Of a DNA stretch of 53,284 nucleotides, positions 1 through 8,392 are shown piece after piece (the first letter of the stretch is position 1; the number at the start of each line of letters is the position of its first letter). Origin of the DNA: Deltaproteobacteria bacterium. Lineage in GTDB: Bacteria > Desulfobacterota > GWC2-55-46 > DRQE01. The notes beneath the pieces were generated by a model. It was not told the origin of the DNA. It was given only the letters and a program-made list of their open reading frames with translations, and ran no database searches. A program made the position numbers and the translations under genes. The DNA is taken from the NCBI GenBank assembly GCA_015492495.1, contig WGEY01000020.1, positions 1 through 53,284 on the forward strand, read 5' to 3'.

Positions 1-1
1 C

Positions 2-91
2 CTGAGGCTTGTCGCCGCAGACAGGACGCTTCATCCACGTGTGAGGATGGGGGCAGGGGAGCTGCTCAAGGAAAAGGGGTGGGAGCAATAG
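2..91 (+). CDS. C-terminal fragment of an unidentified gene
   Basis: An open frame runs in from the left edge and gives 29 residues before a TAG stop at 89-91. The tail is rich in Arg, Leu and Lys and ends LLKEKGWEQ, which looks like a normal soluble protein C-terminus. I do not recognise the family. A short GC-rich inverted repeat (CCGGCG/CGCCGG-like, about 94-107) follows the stop. The frame could be chance, because only 87 coding bases are visible. Confidence 0.4.
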   Translation: MRLVAADRTLHPRVRMGAGELLKEKGWEQ

Positions 92-197
92 TTGCCGGCG
101 CTCGCCGGGAGGAAAGAAGACAGACCTATGCGGCAGCGCCGTGGCGGAAAAGATACGCCTTCTGCGGTGTGTGCGCGGTGGACGAAGAGAAAAGAAC

Positions 198-410
198 CTA
201 TCCGGCCTTCCCCTCTTTTCCCCTCCTTGTCTCGCCCTCGATCTTTTCCTTGTTCGGCGTGATGTCTATCTCGTCGTCGGCTGTGGCCTTCTTGAAGTTC
301 TTGAGGGCCCTGCCCAATCCGCTGCCTATCTCCGGGAGCTTGCCTACGCCGAAGAGTACGAGGATGATGACAAGTATGAGGATAAGCTCTGTCGTACCCA
401 AGCCAAACAT
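198..410 (-). CDS. tatA: Sec-independent protein translocase subunit TatA/TatE
   Basis: 70 residues. TatA oligomers form the variable pore of the twin-arginine pathway, which exports folded proteins such as cofactor-loaded redox enzymes. The protein shows the family layout: a short N-terminus (MFGLGTTELI), one hydrophobic helix at about residues 7-22, the FGVGKLPEIG hinge at about 20-29 (usual form FG.KLPELG), an amphipathic helix (LGRALKNFKKA), then a charged disordered tail. Length is normal for TatA; TatB would be longer. No Shine-Dalgarno sequence is visible. A TATAAA hexamer ends 8 nt before the ATG, but I see no matching -35 box. It is divergent from the TonB-like gene. TatB and TatC are not in the window. 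Confidence 0.9.
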   Translation of the reverse strand: MFGLGTTELILILVIILVLFGVGKLPEIGSGLGRALKNFKKATADDEIDITPNKEKIEGETRRGKEGKAG

Positions 411-430
411 AGTGTTCTTTTATACCCGAC

Positions 431-455
431 CTTCTCCGCTACGGAGGATTTTTTA
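431..455 (+). terminator. Small hairpin followed by a T-run
   Basis: CTCCG-cta-CGGAG followed by GATTTTTT reads as a short Rho-independent terminator on the plus strand, between tatA and the TonB-like gene. It could stop transcripts that enter from the left antisense to tatA. The stem is only 5-7 bp, so the call is weak. Confidence 0.35.
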
Positions 456-532
456 ATGTTCTGGTCGCAGGGTGGAATTTATTGTAAAATTAACCATATA
501 TCCAGTACCCATATTGACAGAAGAACACCATC

Positions 533-1441
533 ATGTCAACAAAAACATCACCGGACAAGTTTTTTTTCCTGCTCGTCTCGTTTCTGCTCCATGCCGGGCT
601 CCTATGGCTCTTTGTGTCGCCGGTGGGGCTAAGGCTGCTGGCGGGGCCCGTGCAGTCGAGGAATGAACCATTCTTTGTGGAGGTCGTGGAATTGCCGCCC
701 GATGCCGCGGGTGAACCCGTTGAGCCCGAACGGGTTACGCGCTATGCGGACAGGGCGATGAAGGTCAAGAAGGAGAGCGTCCCGGACGAGAGGCCGGTGG
801 CTCCACCCAGGGTAAGGACCGCAAGCCCTGCCTCTGTGCCCACCGGCGGGGTGGTGAGACGTAAAGGCAGGGCGGAAGGAAACAAGGGAGGTAAAGGAGA
901 GGAAGTAAATAGAGGAACCACGGCCGGCAGCGGGACGAAGCCGGTGAGGATACCTGGATCCGGCGGCGATGCCCTGGAAGAGGGGGACGCCGGGGCGGGA
1001 CGCTCCCAGGCAGGCCCTCTTAGGCTTTTCCCCTCAAAGGAGAGGCTTGCACAGCTTGCCGAGCCCGAGGCGCCCGCTGCAAGAAGGCACCTCCCGCAGG
1101 GAGGGCAGAAAGGGCGCAGGCGGTTCGCCCTCAATGCCTCGGAGCTTAAGGATCACAGGTACCTCCTGGACCTTAAGCGCAAGCTCGACCTCTTCTGGGA
1201 GTATCCGGCATCCTCGATAAGGGACGGGGAGCAGGGAAGGCTCCGTGTCGACTTCACGGTCGAGAGGGACGGCAGCATAAAGAACATACGGATAATAAAG
1301 TCATCCGGATATCCCGCACTCGACGATGCCGCCGTAACCGCGCTCAGGTTGTCCTCCCCGCTGAATCCACTTCCGGAGAGCTACCAGAAAGATAGGCTGA
1401 CCGTTCATGTGCAGTTCGAATACAAGCTGATCTACATGTAG
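533..1441 (+). CDS. TonB family energy-transducer protein
   Basis: 302 residues. TonB-type proteins sit in the inner membrane, span the periplasm and pass proton-motive energy from ExbB/ExbD to outer-membrane receptors. Seen here: a short cytoplasmic N-terminus, one transmembrane helix at about residues 10-28 (FFFLLVSFLLHAGLLWLFV), a long low-complexity linker rich in Gly, Pro, Arg and Glu (about 50-195), and a C-terminal TonB domain (about 205-300) with RVDFTVERDGSIKNIRI, SSGYPALDDAAV and a final FEYK. The linker is more Gly/Arg-rich than the classic Pro-Lys repeat. No exbB, exbD or receptor gene is adjacent, so the partner is unknown. The start is the first ATG in frame and precedes the membrane helix. 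Periplasmic envelope roles other than iron or cobalamin uptake are possible. Confidence 0.85.
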   Translation: MSTKTSPDKFFFLLVSFLLHAGLLWLFVSPVGLRLLAGPVQSRNEPFFVEVVELPPDAAGEPVEPERVTRYADRAMKVKKESVPDERPVAPPRVRTASPASVPTGGVVRRKGRAEGNKGGKGEEVNRGTTAGSGTKPVRIPGSGGDALEEGDAGAGRSQAGPLRLFPSKERLAQLAEPEAPAARRHLPQGGQKGRRRFALNASELKDHRYLLDLKRKLDLFWEYPASSIRDGEQGRLRVDFTVERDGSIKNIRIIKSSGYPALDDAAVTALRLSSPLNPLPESYQKDRLTVHVQFEYKLIYM

Positions 1442-1488
1442 GGGGCGGAGGGCGGGCGGCCTGCGTTCATGCGGTGGGTGCCCGAGTG

Positions 1489-2973
1489 TCATGTGCAATG
1501 GTCAGGGTTCGTCGGGGGGCTCCCGGTCCATCTCAGGACCGGCTCCCTCGCCGCCCTCGTCTCGTCGACACGGGCGGTCCCGGTGGTGTGGGGCGCGTTC
1601 TTGAGTAGATGCGGGTCCTCTTCGGCCTCCTTCGCGATCCGCTTCATGGCCTCTATGAACTCGTCGAGTGTCTGCAGGCTCTCCGTCTCTGTGGGCTCGA
1701 TCATAAGCGCACCATCGACGACCAGCGGGAAGTAGATGGTGGGCGGATGAAACCCGTAGTCCATGAGCCTCTTGGCTATATCGAGCGTCGTCACCCCGTA
1801 TCGCCGCTGGAGCCTGTCGGTAAAGACACACTCATGCATGCAGGTCCTGTCGTGTGGGAGATGGAAGTGCCCCTTGAGGCGTTCCTTCAGGTAGTTTGCG
1901 TTGAGGACCGCCATCTCGCCCACCCTCTTTAGCCCCTCCGCGCCCATCAGCCTTATGTATGCATAGGCCCTGACCATGACGGAGAAGTTCCCGTAAAAGG
2001 CCTTGAGCCTTCCTATGGATCTTTCCCTGTCGAACTCCAACGAGTATTCGTCGCCGTTTTTGCGGATCCTCGGGACGGGCAGATACGGCTCGAGCGCCTT
2101 TTTCACCCCTAGCGGACCGGAGCCCGGTCCGCCCCCGCCATGGGGGGTCGAAAAGGTCTTGTGGAGGTTGAACTGCACAAGATCCACCCCCATGTCCCCG
2201 AGCCTTGCAACTCCCATTAGTGCGTTCAGGTTCGCGCCGTCGCAGTATACAAAGCCCCCCTTCGAGTGCACGATGGAGGCGATCTTTTCGATATTGTCTT
2301 CAAAGAGCCCCAGGGTGTTGGGGTTTGTGAGCATCAATGCCGCGCACCCGTCGTCCATGAGCCTTTCTATGGCCTCCGGGGTAAGGATGCCGTCCCTGGA
2401 GGATCTGACCTCCACCACATCAAAGCCGGCGAGCCGGCAGGATGCGGGGTTCGTCCCGTGGGCCGTATCCGGTATGAGGACCTTGCGCCTCGCCTCTCCC
2501 TTGTCCCTGAAGTAGGCCGCGATCATGAGCATGCCGCCGAGCTCGCCCTGCGCGCCTGCAGCGGGTTGCAGCGTGACGGCGTCCATGCCGCTTATCTCGG
2601 CAAGATACCCCTCGAGTTCGTGCATGAGCTCCAATGCGCCCTGGCATAGCCCCTCGGGCTCGTATGGATGGAGCCTGGAAAAACCGCTCAGGCGCGAGGC
2701 GTCTTCACAAACCTTGGGGTTGTACTTCATGGTACACGAGCCCAGGGGATAGAAGCCCGTATCGACCCCGAAGTTTTCGTTTGAAAGGCGTGTGAAGTGC
2801 CTTACGCAGTCGAGCTCCGAGACCTCGGGGAAGCCCTCTATGTCACCTCGCACAGCCCCCTTCGGCAGGACCTTGTCGAGGTCGACCTCGGGCACATCGG
2901 CCGTGGGCGGCCTCACACCGGTCCTTCCTGGAGAAGATCTTTCGAATATCAGTAACTCCCGACCCTTTTCCAT
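1489..2973 (-). CDS. gcvPB: Glycine dehydrogenase (decarboxylating) subunit 2
   Basis: 494 residues. This is the pyridoxal-phosphate subunit of the two-chain P-protein. It decarboxylates glycine and passes the aminomethyl group to the lipoyl arm of GcvH. The PLP-binding lysine is K272 in QFNLHKTFSTPHGGGGPG, followed by the Gly-rich loop typical of the family. Other family blocks are LQPAAGAQGE at about 136 and DTAHGTNPAS at about 169. The gene is last in gcvH-gcvPA-gcvPB, 3 nt after gcvPA, so it is surely co-transcribed and translationally close. The C-terminal tail after about residue 455 is variable and probably disordered. It converges on the TonB-like gene with a 47 bp gap and no clear terminator. 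Confidence 0.97.
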   Translation of the reverse strand: MEKGRELLIFERSSPGRTGVRPPTADVPEVDLDKVLPKGAVRGDIEGFPEVSELDCVRHFTRLSNENFGVDTGFYPLGSCTMKYNPKVCEDASRLSGFSRLHPYEPEGLCQGALELMHELEGYLAEISGMDAVTLQPAAGAQGELGGMLMIAAYFRDKGEARRKVLIPDTAHGTNPASCRLAGFDVVEVRSSRDGILTPEAIERLMDDGCAALMLTNPNTLGLFEDNIEKIASIVHSKGGFVYCDGANLNALMGVARLGDMGVDLVQFNLHKTFSTPHGGGGPGSGPLGVKKALEPYLPVPRIRKNGDEYSLEFDRERSIGRLKAFYGNFSVMVRAYAYIRLMGAEGLKRVGEMAVLNANYLKERLKGHFHLPHDRTCMHECVFTDRLQRRYGVTTLDIAKRLMDYGFHPPTIYFPLVVDGALMIEPTETESLQTLDEFIEAMKRIAKEAEEDPHLLKNAPHTTGTARVDETRAAREPVLRWTGSPPTNPDHCT

Positions 2974-2976
2974 GTC

Positions 2977-4365
2977 TCAGCGCCTCGTTTCTTCGATACT
3001 CCGTGCAAAGAGCCCCTCGGCCACCTCGCCGTACCTGTCGATCTCCTCTTTGGTGTTCATCTCCGTTGCCGTAACGAGTATGTGGCGGTCGAGCTCGGGG
3101 TAGAACCTTCCGAGGGACAGACCGCCGACGATGCCGTGCTCAAGGAGCTCCTCGAGGAACCCTTCCGGATCGCCGTCCACCTCTATGACGAACTCGTTGA
3201 AACACGGCGAGGTGAATGCCGCACTTATCTCCTTTACGTCCAGTAACCTTTTCCTGAGGTACGCGGCCTTGGCGATGTTGAGCCTCGAAAGCTCCATGAG
3301 GCCCTTTCTGCCGAGGAGCACGAGGTAAACCGTGCAGGCGAGGGCTGAGAGCCCCTGGTTGGTGCATATGTTGGATGTGGCGCGCGCCCTTCTTATGTGC
3401 TGCTCGCGGGTGGCCAGTGTCAGGCAGAAGGCCCTTTTGCCGTTCCTGTCCACGGTCTGCCCCACGATCCTGCCGGGCATCTGGCGCAGGTAGCGCTCCC
3501 TGGTGGCCATGAAGCCGAGGTAGGGTCCTCCAAAGCTCAGGGGGCTTCCAAAGGACTGCCCCTCGCCCACGACTATGTCGCAGCCGAGTTCCCCCGGGGG
3601 TTTGAGTATGCCGAGGGAGAGGGGCTCTGCTACGGCAACGACCAACAAGCCCCCTTTATCATGGACCGCCCGGGAGAGGGCTTCGATCTCTTCGAGCGAG
3701 CCGAAAAAATTCGGATGCTGAACCACGAGGCAGGCTATATCGTCCTTGCATTCCTCGACGGCCTGGATCATCGTCGTCCCCTTTTCCGGACAATAGGGAA
3801 GTACCCGGGAAGACACACCACCGCCCTCGAGGTACGTAAGCGCCGTCTCTCTGTATTCGGGGTGAAGGGTCGAGCTCAGTAGCACATGGTTCTTTCCTGT
3901 TATGCGCCCGGCCATGAGGACGGCCTCTGCAACGGCCGAGGCGCCGTCATAGAGCGAGGCGTTGGAGACCTCCATCCCGGTCAACTGGCATATGAAGGTC
4001 TGGTATTCAAATATGCTCTGCAGGGTTCCCTGGCTTATCTCGGGCTGGTAGGGGGTGTATGCCGTGTAGAACTCGGAGCGCGAGATGATGTGGTCCACGG
4101 CAGAAGGGATATAATGGTTGTAGGCCCCGGCGCCGAGAAAACAGGAACAGTCGTCCGTCGAGGTGTTCCTGCGGCTCATGTCCCTGAGCAGTGAGCCGAC
4201 CTCCTGTTCACTCAGGGCCTCAGGCAGCCTCAGCGGCCTGGTGAGCCTCAGCTCCCCGGGCAGGACGTTCAGGAGTTCGTCGACCGAGGCTATCCCCACT
4301 ACTCCGCACATCCGGGCTATCTCTTCATCGGTATGGGGGATGCAGGTGAAGCCGCGTTTTTCCAA
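2977..4365 (-). CDS. gcvPA: Glycine dehydrogenase (decarboxylating) subunit 1
   Basis: 462 residues, the non-PLP-binding half of the two-subunit P-protein; it forms the heterotetramer with GcvPB. The N-terminus (HTDEEIARM, then LGAGAYNHYIPSAVDHI at about 101-117) and the block AYTPYQPEISQGTLQSIFEY are hallmarks of the family. The start ATG lies 2 nt after the gcvH stop codon, so the three genes are tightly packed. The two-chain form is typical of thermophiles, Gram-positives, Nitrospirota and many Desulfobacterota, whereas enteric bacteria use one long chain. Confidence 0.97.
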   Translation of the reverse strand: MEKRGFTCIPHTDEEIARMCGVVGIASVDELLNVLPGELRLTRPLRLPEALSEQEVGSLLRDMSRRNTSTDDCSCFLGAGAYNHYIPSAVDHIISRSEFYTAYTPYQPEISQGTLQSIFEYQTFICQLTGMEVSNASLYDGASAVAEAVLMAGRITGKNHVLLSSTLHPEYRETALTYLEGGGVSSRVLPYCPEKGTTMIQAVEECKDDIACLVVQHPNFFGSLEEIEALSRAVHDKGGLLVVAVAEPLSLGILKPPGELGCDIVVGEGQSFGSPLSFGGPYLGFMATRERYLRQMPGRIVGQTVDRNGKRAFCLTLATREQHIRRARATSNICTNQGLSALACTVYLVLLGRKGLMELSRLNIAKAAYLRKRLLDVKEISAAFTSPCFNEFVIEVDGDPEGFLEELLEHGIVGGLSLGRFYPELDRHILVTATEMNTKEEIDRYGEVAEGLFARSIEETRR

Positions 4366-4367
4366 TA

Positions 4368-4754
4368 TTACTTTTCTTCCTCGATGTATTTCTGGTATTC
4401 CTCGGCGGAGAGAAGGTCGTTTAGCTCCTCGGCGTTGCTCAGCTCGACCTTGATCATCCAGGCATCGCCGTAAGGGTCGTCGTTTATCACCTCGGGGCTG
4501 TCTATTATCGCGTCGTTCACCTCTACGACATTGCCGGTTACCGGGGAGTACAGGTCCGAGACGGCCTTCACGGACTCCACCACACCGAAGGGTTCATCCT
4601 TGGTAACACTGCCCCCCTCCTGCGGCAGCTCCACGTAAACGACATCTCCTAGAGAGTCCTGCGCGTAGTCCGTTATCCCCACGACCACGACGCTGCCCTC
4701 TTCCCTTACCCACTCATGCTCTTTAGTGTACTTGAGGTCCTTGGGAAATTCCAT
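4368..4754 (-). CDS. gcvH: Glycine cleavage system H protein
   Basis: 128 residues. This is the lipoylated carrier that shuttles the aminomethyl group between the P, T and L proteins. The lipoyl-lysine is K63 in GVVESVKAVSDLYSP, the standard motif. The N-terminus KYTKEHEWV is also diagnostic. A strong ribosome-binding site (AAGGAAAGGAGAGG) precedes the ATG. A -35/-10 pair lies about 60 nt upstream, so gcvH-gcvPA-gcvPB may be transcribed separately from gcvT. The L protein (lipoamide dehydrogenase) is not in this window. Confidence 0.97.
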   Translation of the reverse strand: MEFPKDLKYTKEHEWVREEGSVVVVGITDYAQDSLGDVVYVELPQEGGSVTKDEPFGVVESVKAVSDLYSPVTGNVVEVNDAIIDSPEVINDDPYGDAWMIKVELSNAEELNDLLSAEEYQKYIEEEK

Positions 4755-4816
4755 AAGCCACCTCTCCTTTCCTTAGTCTTTTTAATTTTTTCGTTCAGGG
4801 ACGAATGATCTATAGT

Positions 4817-4846
4817 AGTATAGCCCATCAGGAAAAAAATGCACAA
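4817..4846 (-). promoter_or_regulatory. Putative sigma-70 promoter of gcvH-gcvPA-gcvPB
   Basis: On the minus strand TTGTGC (4846-4841), an 18 bp spacer and TATACT (4822-4817) give a plausible promoter. The predicted start is near 4810, leaving a leader of about 55 nt with a good ribosome-binding site. No glycine riboswitch is recognisable in this short leader. Confidence 0.5.
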
Positions 4847-4903
4847 CCGTCGTGCAACGTTGTATGTGAATGTATCCCTCTTGGCCATTTACAGCTCGCA
4901 TGC

Positions 4904-4923
4904 CACCGGGGCACGGCCCGGTG
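4904..4923 (-). terminator. Hairpin directly after gcvT
   Basis: CACCGGG-gcacgg-CCCGGTG is a perfect 7 bp stem immediately downstream of the gcvT stop codon. There is no T-run after it, so it may only stabilise the mRNA end. With the separate gcvH promoter it marks a break between gcvT and gcvH. Confidence 0.35.
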
Positions 4924-6042
4924 TCAGCAGACCCCTGCCGCCCTCTCCTTATGCCTGTAGAACGGCGGCCTGACTATACGTGCCCTGCGTCCCTTTCCCC
5001 TTACCTCTACCTCTATCTCCATGCGGCCATCCATCCCGTCGGCGCCCGTCTCCACGTATCCCATACCAATGGGGCGGTTGAGGGATGGTGAGAATGTCCC
5101 GCTGGTGACCGTGCCGACGAGCCTCGCGTTCTTCAGTATCCTGTATCCTGCACGGGGTATGCCGTCCTCCTCCATCTCGAAACCCACAAGCTTCTTGCGG
5201 CCCCGGCTTTCCATCTGGCGGACGATTACGGCCCTGCCCATGAAGTCCCCCTTCTTAAGCGAGACGAACCTCTTCAGTCCAGCCTCCACAGGGGTGGTGT
5301 CTTCGTCCAGCTCACAGCCGTAGAGCGGATAGCCCATCTCGGTCCTCAGGCTGTCCCTTGCACCGAGTCCGCAGGGGAGTATTCCCGAGGCGCTGCCTGC
5401 GTCCATCAGTGCCTGCCATATCCTTGGAGCGGCCGAAGGGGCCAGGTAGATCTCAAAGCCGTCCTCCCCTGTGTATCCGGTCCTTGAGACTATAACGTCC
5501 TCTCCGCACAACACCGTGGAGGTGAAGTGAAAGCCCTTCAGATCGGAGAACCGGGTATCCGAAACCCTGCCAATCACCTCTTCCGCCCTCGGGCCCTGGA
5601 TCGCTATCTGTGCGTAGGCATCGCTTACGTTAGCTACCTTCACACCGGCGGGGACGTTCGCCCTTATCCAGTCATACACCTTTTCCGTATTCGATGCGTT
5701 TACGCAGAAAAGGTAGCTTTCGGGTCCGATCCTGTAGAGGATCGTATCGTCCTTCACTCCGCCCCTTTCGTTGCAGATGAGCGTGTACTGGCACTGGCCG
5801 TCGTTCAGGGACACCGGGTCGTTCGTTGTGATGTATGATACGGCCTCGAGCGCCCCGGTCCCAGAGACCTCTATCTCTCCCATGTGACTTACGTCGAAGA
5901 GTCCGCACGAAGAGCGCACGGCCCTGTGCTCCTCCATGAGCCCGGAGTATCGCACGGGCATCTGCCAGCCGGCGAACTCCACGAACCTTGCCCCCAGCCG
6001 CCTGTGGACGTCAAAAAGGGGTGTTCTCCTTATCTCCTCCAT
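4924..6042 (-). CDS. gcvT: Aminomethyltransferase (glycine cleavage T protein)
   Basis: 372 residues, the usual length. GcvT moves the methylene group from the H-protein lipoyl arm to tetrahydrofolate and releases ammonia. Diagnostic blocks are RRTPLFDVHRRLGARFVEFA near the N-terminus, CGLFDVSHMGEIEVSG, the folate-site run SRTGYTGEDGFEIYLAP and GLGARDSLRTEMGYPLYG. It stands upstream of gcvH but is separated from it by 169 nt that contain a hairpin and a promoter. The ATG at 6042 is the first in frame and begins MEEIRRTPL as in homologues; no strong ribosome-binding site is visible before it. Confidence 0.97.
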   Translation of the reverse strand: MEEIRRTPLFDVHRRLGARFVEFAGWQMPVRYSGLMEEHRAVRSSCGLFDVSHMGEIEVSGTGALEAVSYITTNDPVSLNDGQCQYTLICNERGGVKDDTILYRIGPESYLFCVNASNTEKVYDWIRANVPAGVKVANVSDAYAQIAIQGPRAEEVIGRVSDTRFSDLKGFHFTSTVLCGEDVIVSRTGYTGEDGFEIYLAPSAAPRIWQALMDAGSASGILPCGLGARDSLRTEMGYPLYGCELDEDTTPVEAGLKRFVSLKKGDFMGRAVIVRQMESRGRKKLVGFEMEEDGIPRAGYRILKNARLVGTVTSGTFSPSLNRPIGMGYVETGADGMDGRMEIEVEVRGKGRRARIVRPPFYRHKERAAGVC

Positions 6043-6099
6043 AGTCGTCTCGTGAAAACGGGCGTACCCTCCGCAGTTTGCTGCGGAGAGCTTCGTTTA

Positions 6100-6345
6100 C
6101 GATCGAACATGCAGCGCCTGTCCGCCGTACCTGGGACAGGCGGTAGTTCCCGTGGCAGCCAGGGGCTGTTTGAGTCCGGTGGATGTACCGAGCGGATCAA
6201 ACCGTCACTGACGGCTTGCCGCGGGGACAGCGGGTGTGTAAAAAGTTCCTTGCATGTCGAAGTTTCTCCACAGCTTGCCGTATAGGGCTTCAAACGTCCT
6301 TAGTACTTGAAGCTCCCTGCGGCTTGCCGCGAAAAGCTTCAAAGG
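6100..6345 (+). repeat. Degenerate copy of the AAGCTT-hairpin repeat family
   Basis: The left part (ATGCAGCGCCTGTCCGCC...GGACAGGCGG) resembles the left hairpin of the copies at 24.2 and 39.4 kb. The right part, TTGAAGCTCCCTGCGG...CCGCGAAAAGCTTCAAA, resembles their right hairpin. The middle is diverged, so the boundaries are approximate. Confidence 0.45.
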
Positions 6346-6492
6346 GGATCCTTTAGGAATGTTGCGTCCCGCCGGACGGAACGGCCTGCAAAATCCCCGC
6401 AAGCTCTGAGCGGGTCTTCAAATATTACCAAAAGACAAAACAATGTCAAAGTTTTTTTTGGAACGCCCTCAAGGGGCTCCCCGCGCGCCGTG

Positions 6493-6521
6493 TTGACAAA
6501 GTTATCCACGGTGGGTATGTT
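6493..6521 (+). promoter_or_regulatory. Strong sigma-70-type promoter of the aminopeptidase gene
   Basis: TTGACA (6493-6498), a 17 bp spacer and TATGTT (6516-6521). Transcription would start near 6528, giving a leader of about 140 nt before the aminopeptidase start codon. Confidence 0.75.
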
Positions 6522-6666
6522 ATATTGAAGACCGGCGGCGGAGAGGCTGGGGGGTCTTCAGATGCAGGGGCGGGAGAACCTTTGTATGCATTAAGCCGAT
6601 CCCAGATACATCTGCCGGGGTATCGGTCTGCCGCGACATTGCGTCTATAATCCGGAAGGGGCCTGT

Positions 6667-7785
6667 ATGATCGAATCGGTCAGGAACATCTTTACCGTAA
6701 ACCTCGGTGTCAGAAATAACGAGAGGGTGCTCGTCCTTACGGACACGATAAGAGAGGACGAGGCCGTAGATGAAGGGGAAAGGAAGAAGAGGGAGGCGTT
6801 GAGGAGGATCGCGCGGATGGTGGCAGAGGCCGGAAGGCGCTTTGCCGCGGTCTCGTACCTGGAGTTCCCGTCCACAGGTAGCCACGGCGCAGAGCCGCCG
6901 GAGGAGGCATGGAAGGCCGCCTTCGGCCAGGCGGTGGTCGAGAGGATGAAAGAGGAGGGCATATTCGAAGGGATACTTTCCAAGGATGCAGCCGGGGGTG
7001 ATCTCGAAAAGGCCCGATCCATCGTAAGGGAGCTTCGCATCCATGCGGTCGATTGCGTGATCGCCCTCACCAACTACTCCACGAGCCACACCGGCTTCAG
7101 GCAACTTCTTACTAGGTGTGCAGGTACAAGGTACGCCAGCATGCCGCTCTTTGAAGAGCACATGCTCGTCGGCGTGATGACCGCGGACTGGAAGGAGATA
7201 GAGAGGAGGACGCTTGTGCTCGTCGACCGCCTGGGCGGCGCAGACACCGTGCGCATAACCACACCCAACGGCACATCCATACGCTTCTCGATCAGGGGAA
7301 GGCCCGTCAAGGCCGATACCGGCATACTGACCGAGCCGGGCTCCTTCAGTAACCTTCCGGCAGGCGAGGCCTTCGTGGCACCTGTAGAGGGCACCGCCGA
7401 GGGCACAATGGTCCTGGACTGGGCCCCGACCAGGAGGCTCAGAAGCCCTGTCACGCTCAGGGTTACTAAGGGACTGGTCACGGATGTTTCGGGCGAAGAG
7501 GAGTTCGCCGATGAGTTGAGAAGGACGATAGCCGCCAATCCGCTCTGCGGCAACATAGCGGAACTCGGCGTGGGCACCAATGAAAAGGCCACGCATGCCG
7601 ACAACATACTGGAGAGCGAAAAGATACTCGGCACCATACACATAGCGCTCGGCGACAATTCGACCTTCGGCGGCAACGTCACGGTCCCCTTTCACCAGGA
7701 CTTCATCTTCTTTGATCCCACGGTGGAGGTGGAAAAGGAAGGCAGGAGGGAGCTTATTCTGAAGGAAGGATCCCTCCTTGTTTAG
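6667..7785 (+). CDS. M29-type leucyl aminopeptidase family protein
   Basis: 372 residues. M29 (AmpS/AmpT) enzymes are two-metal exo-aminopeptidases. The expected metal and catalytic residues are present: E234 in NLPAGEAF, E299 in NIAELGVGTNE, H325 in GTIHIALGDN, and H343 and D345 in PFHQDFIF. GDNSTFGGNVTVPFH is a strong family block. At 372 residues the protein is slightly shorter than the AmpS type (about 410), mostly in the N-terminal half. It is followed after 100 nt by an archaemetzincin gene, and one promoter near 6.5 kb may serve both. It is cytosolic, with no signal peptide. The natural substrate is unknown. Confidence 0.88.
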   Translation: MIESVRNIFTVNLGVRNNERVLVLTDTIREDEAVDEGERKKREALRRIARMVAEAGRRFAAVSYLEFPSTGSHGAEPPEEAWKAAFGQAVVERMKEEGIFEGILSKDAAGGDLEKARSIVRELRIHAVDCVIALTNYSTSHTGFRQLLTRCAGTRYASMPLFEEHMLVGVMTADWKEIERRTLVLVDRLGGADTVRITTPNGTSIRFSIRGRPVKADTGILTEPGSFSNLPAGEAFVAPVEGTAEGTMVLDWAPTRRLRSPVTLRVTKGLVTDVSGEEEFADELRRTIAANPLCGNIAELGVGTNEKATHADNILESEKILGTIHIALGDNSTFGGNVTVPFHQDFIFFDPTVEVEKEGRRELILKEGSLLV

Positions 7786-7885
7786 AATACGCTGAAAGGT
7801 TGTTTTTTGATGTGTCGCCTCAGGCGAGCGAGGGGGTCTTTCTGGATTTCCTCGTGTTACGGGCCGCCGAGGCAGGAGAGGCCCC

Positions 7886-8392
7886 ATGGCCATAGCTCTG
7901 GTAGCGGTGGGCAATGTGGACAGGAAGCTCATGGAATGGCTCAAAATGGGGCTGGAGGGGGTCTTCGACGAGGAGGTGTTCATCGCCGGGGGCATGGATG
8001 AGCCCGGGTATGCCTTCAACGAGACGAGGAACCAGTACAACTCGACGGCCATTCTCTCATCCCTCCATGAACTCGCGCGTGGGAGGCTCCTCGGCATAGC
8101 CGACCACGACCTCTTTGCCAACGGGCTGAACTTTGTCTTCGGTGAGGCGTGGGGCGGCGCGGCCATAATAGGGCTAGCCCGCCTCCGGCAGGAGTTCTGC
8201 GGCCTGCCGTGCGATGAAAATATCTTTAAAAAAAGAGTGCTTACAGAAGCAGTCCATGAGCTCGGGCATACATACGGCCTCGGCCACTGTGACGAGCCGG
8301 ATTGTGTCATGTTCTTTTCCAACACCCTGTCCGATACCGACAGAAAGGGCTTCTCCTTCTGCGGTAGGTGCAGGAGGCGGCTTCGGGGTTGA
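7886..8392 (+). CDS. amzA: Archaemetzincin family zinc protease
   Basis: 168 residues. Archaemetzincins are small zinc proteases with an extended metzincin site and a second zinc site. The full signature is visible near the C-terminus: HELGHTYGLGHC, then C four residues on (DEPDCVM, the Met-turn region), then FCGRC 17 residues after the Met. This matches HExxHxxGxxHC-x4-CxM-x17-CxxC. The domain before it (MAIALVAVGNVD... and LLGIADHDLFANGLNFVFG) is also typical. An AGGAGAG ribosome-binding site precedes the ATG. The physiological substrate is unknown for the family. Its position after an aminopeptidase suggests a peptide-degradation pair. Confidence 0.93.
   Translation: MAIALVAVGNVDRKLMEWLKMGLEGVFDEEVFIAGGMDEPGYAFNETRNQYNSTAILSSLHELARGRLLGIADHDLFANGLNFVFGEAWGGAAIIGLARLRQEFCGLPCDENIFKKRVLTEAVHELGHTYGLGHCDEPDCVMFFSNTLSDTDRKGFSFCGRCRRRLRG

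Larger units (their letters stand above)
6043..6666. other. Repeat-rich spacer between gcvT and the aminopeptidase gene
   Basis: No credible gene is present in this 624 bp stretch. It holds several inverted repeats: CTCCGCAG-ttt-CTGCGGAG at about 6070-6088, GCCTGTCC...GGACAGGC at about 6117-6142, and the AAGCTT-type hairpin near 6308-6342. They look like a decayed copy of the dispersed repeat found at 24.2 and 39.4 kb. The right end carries a strong sigma-70 promoter (6493-6521). Confidence 0.6.

Noticed and set aside
6043-6300. Glycine riboswitch upstream of gcvT
   Set aside because: The conserved glycine aptamer core was not found; the spacer consists of inverted repeats.
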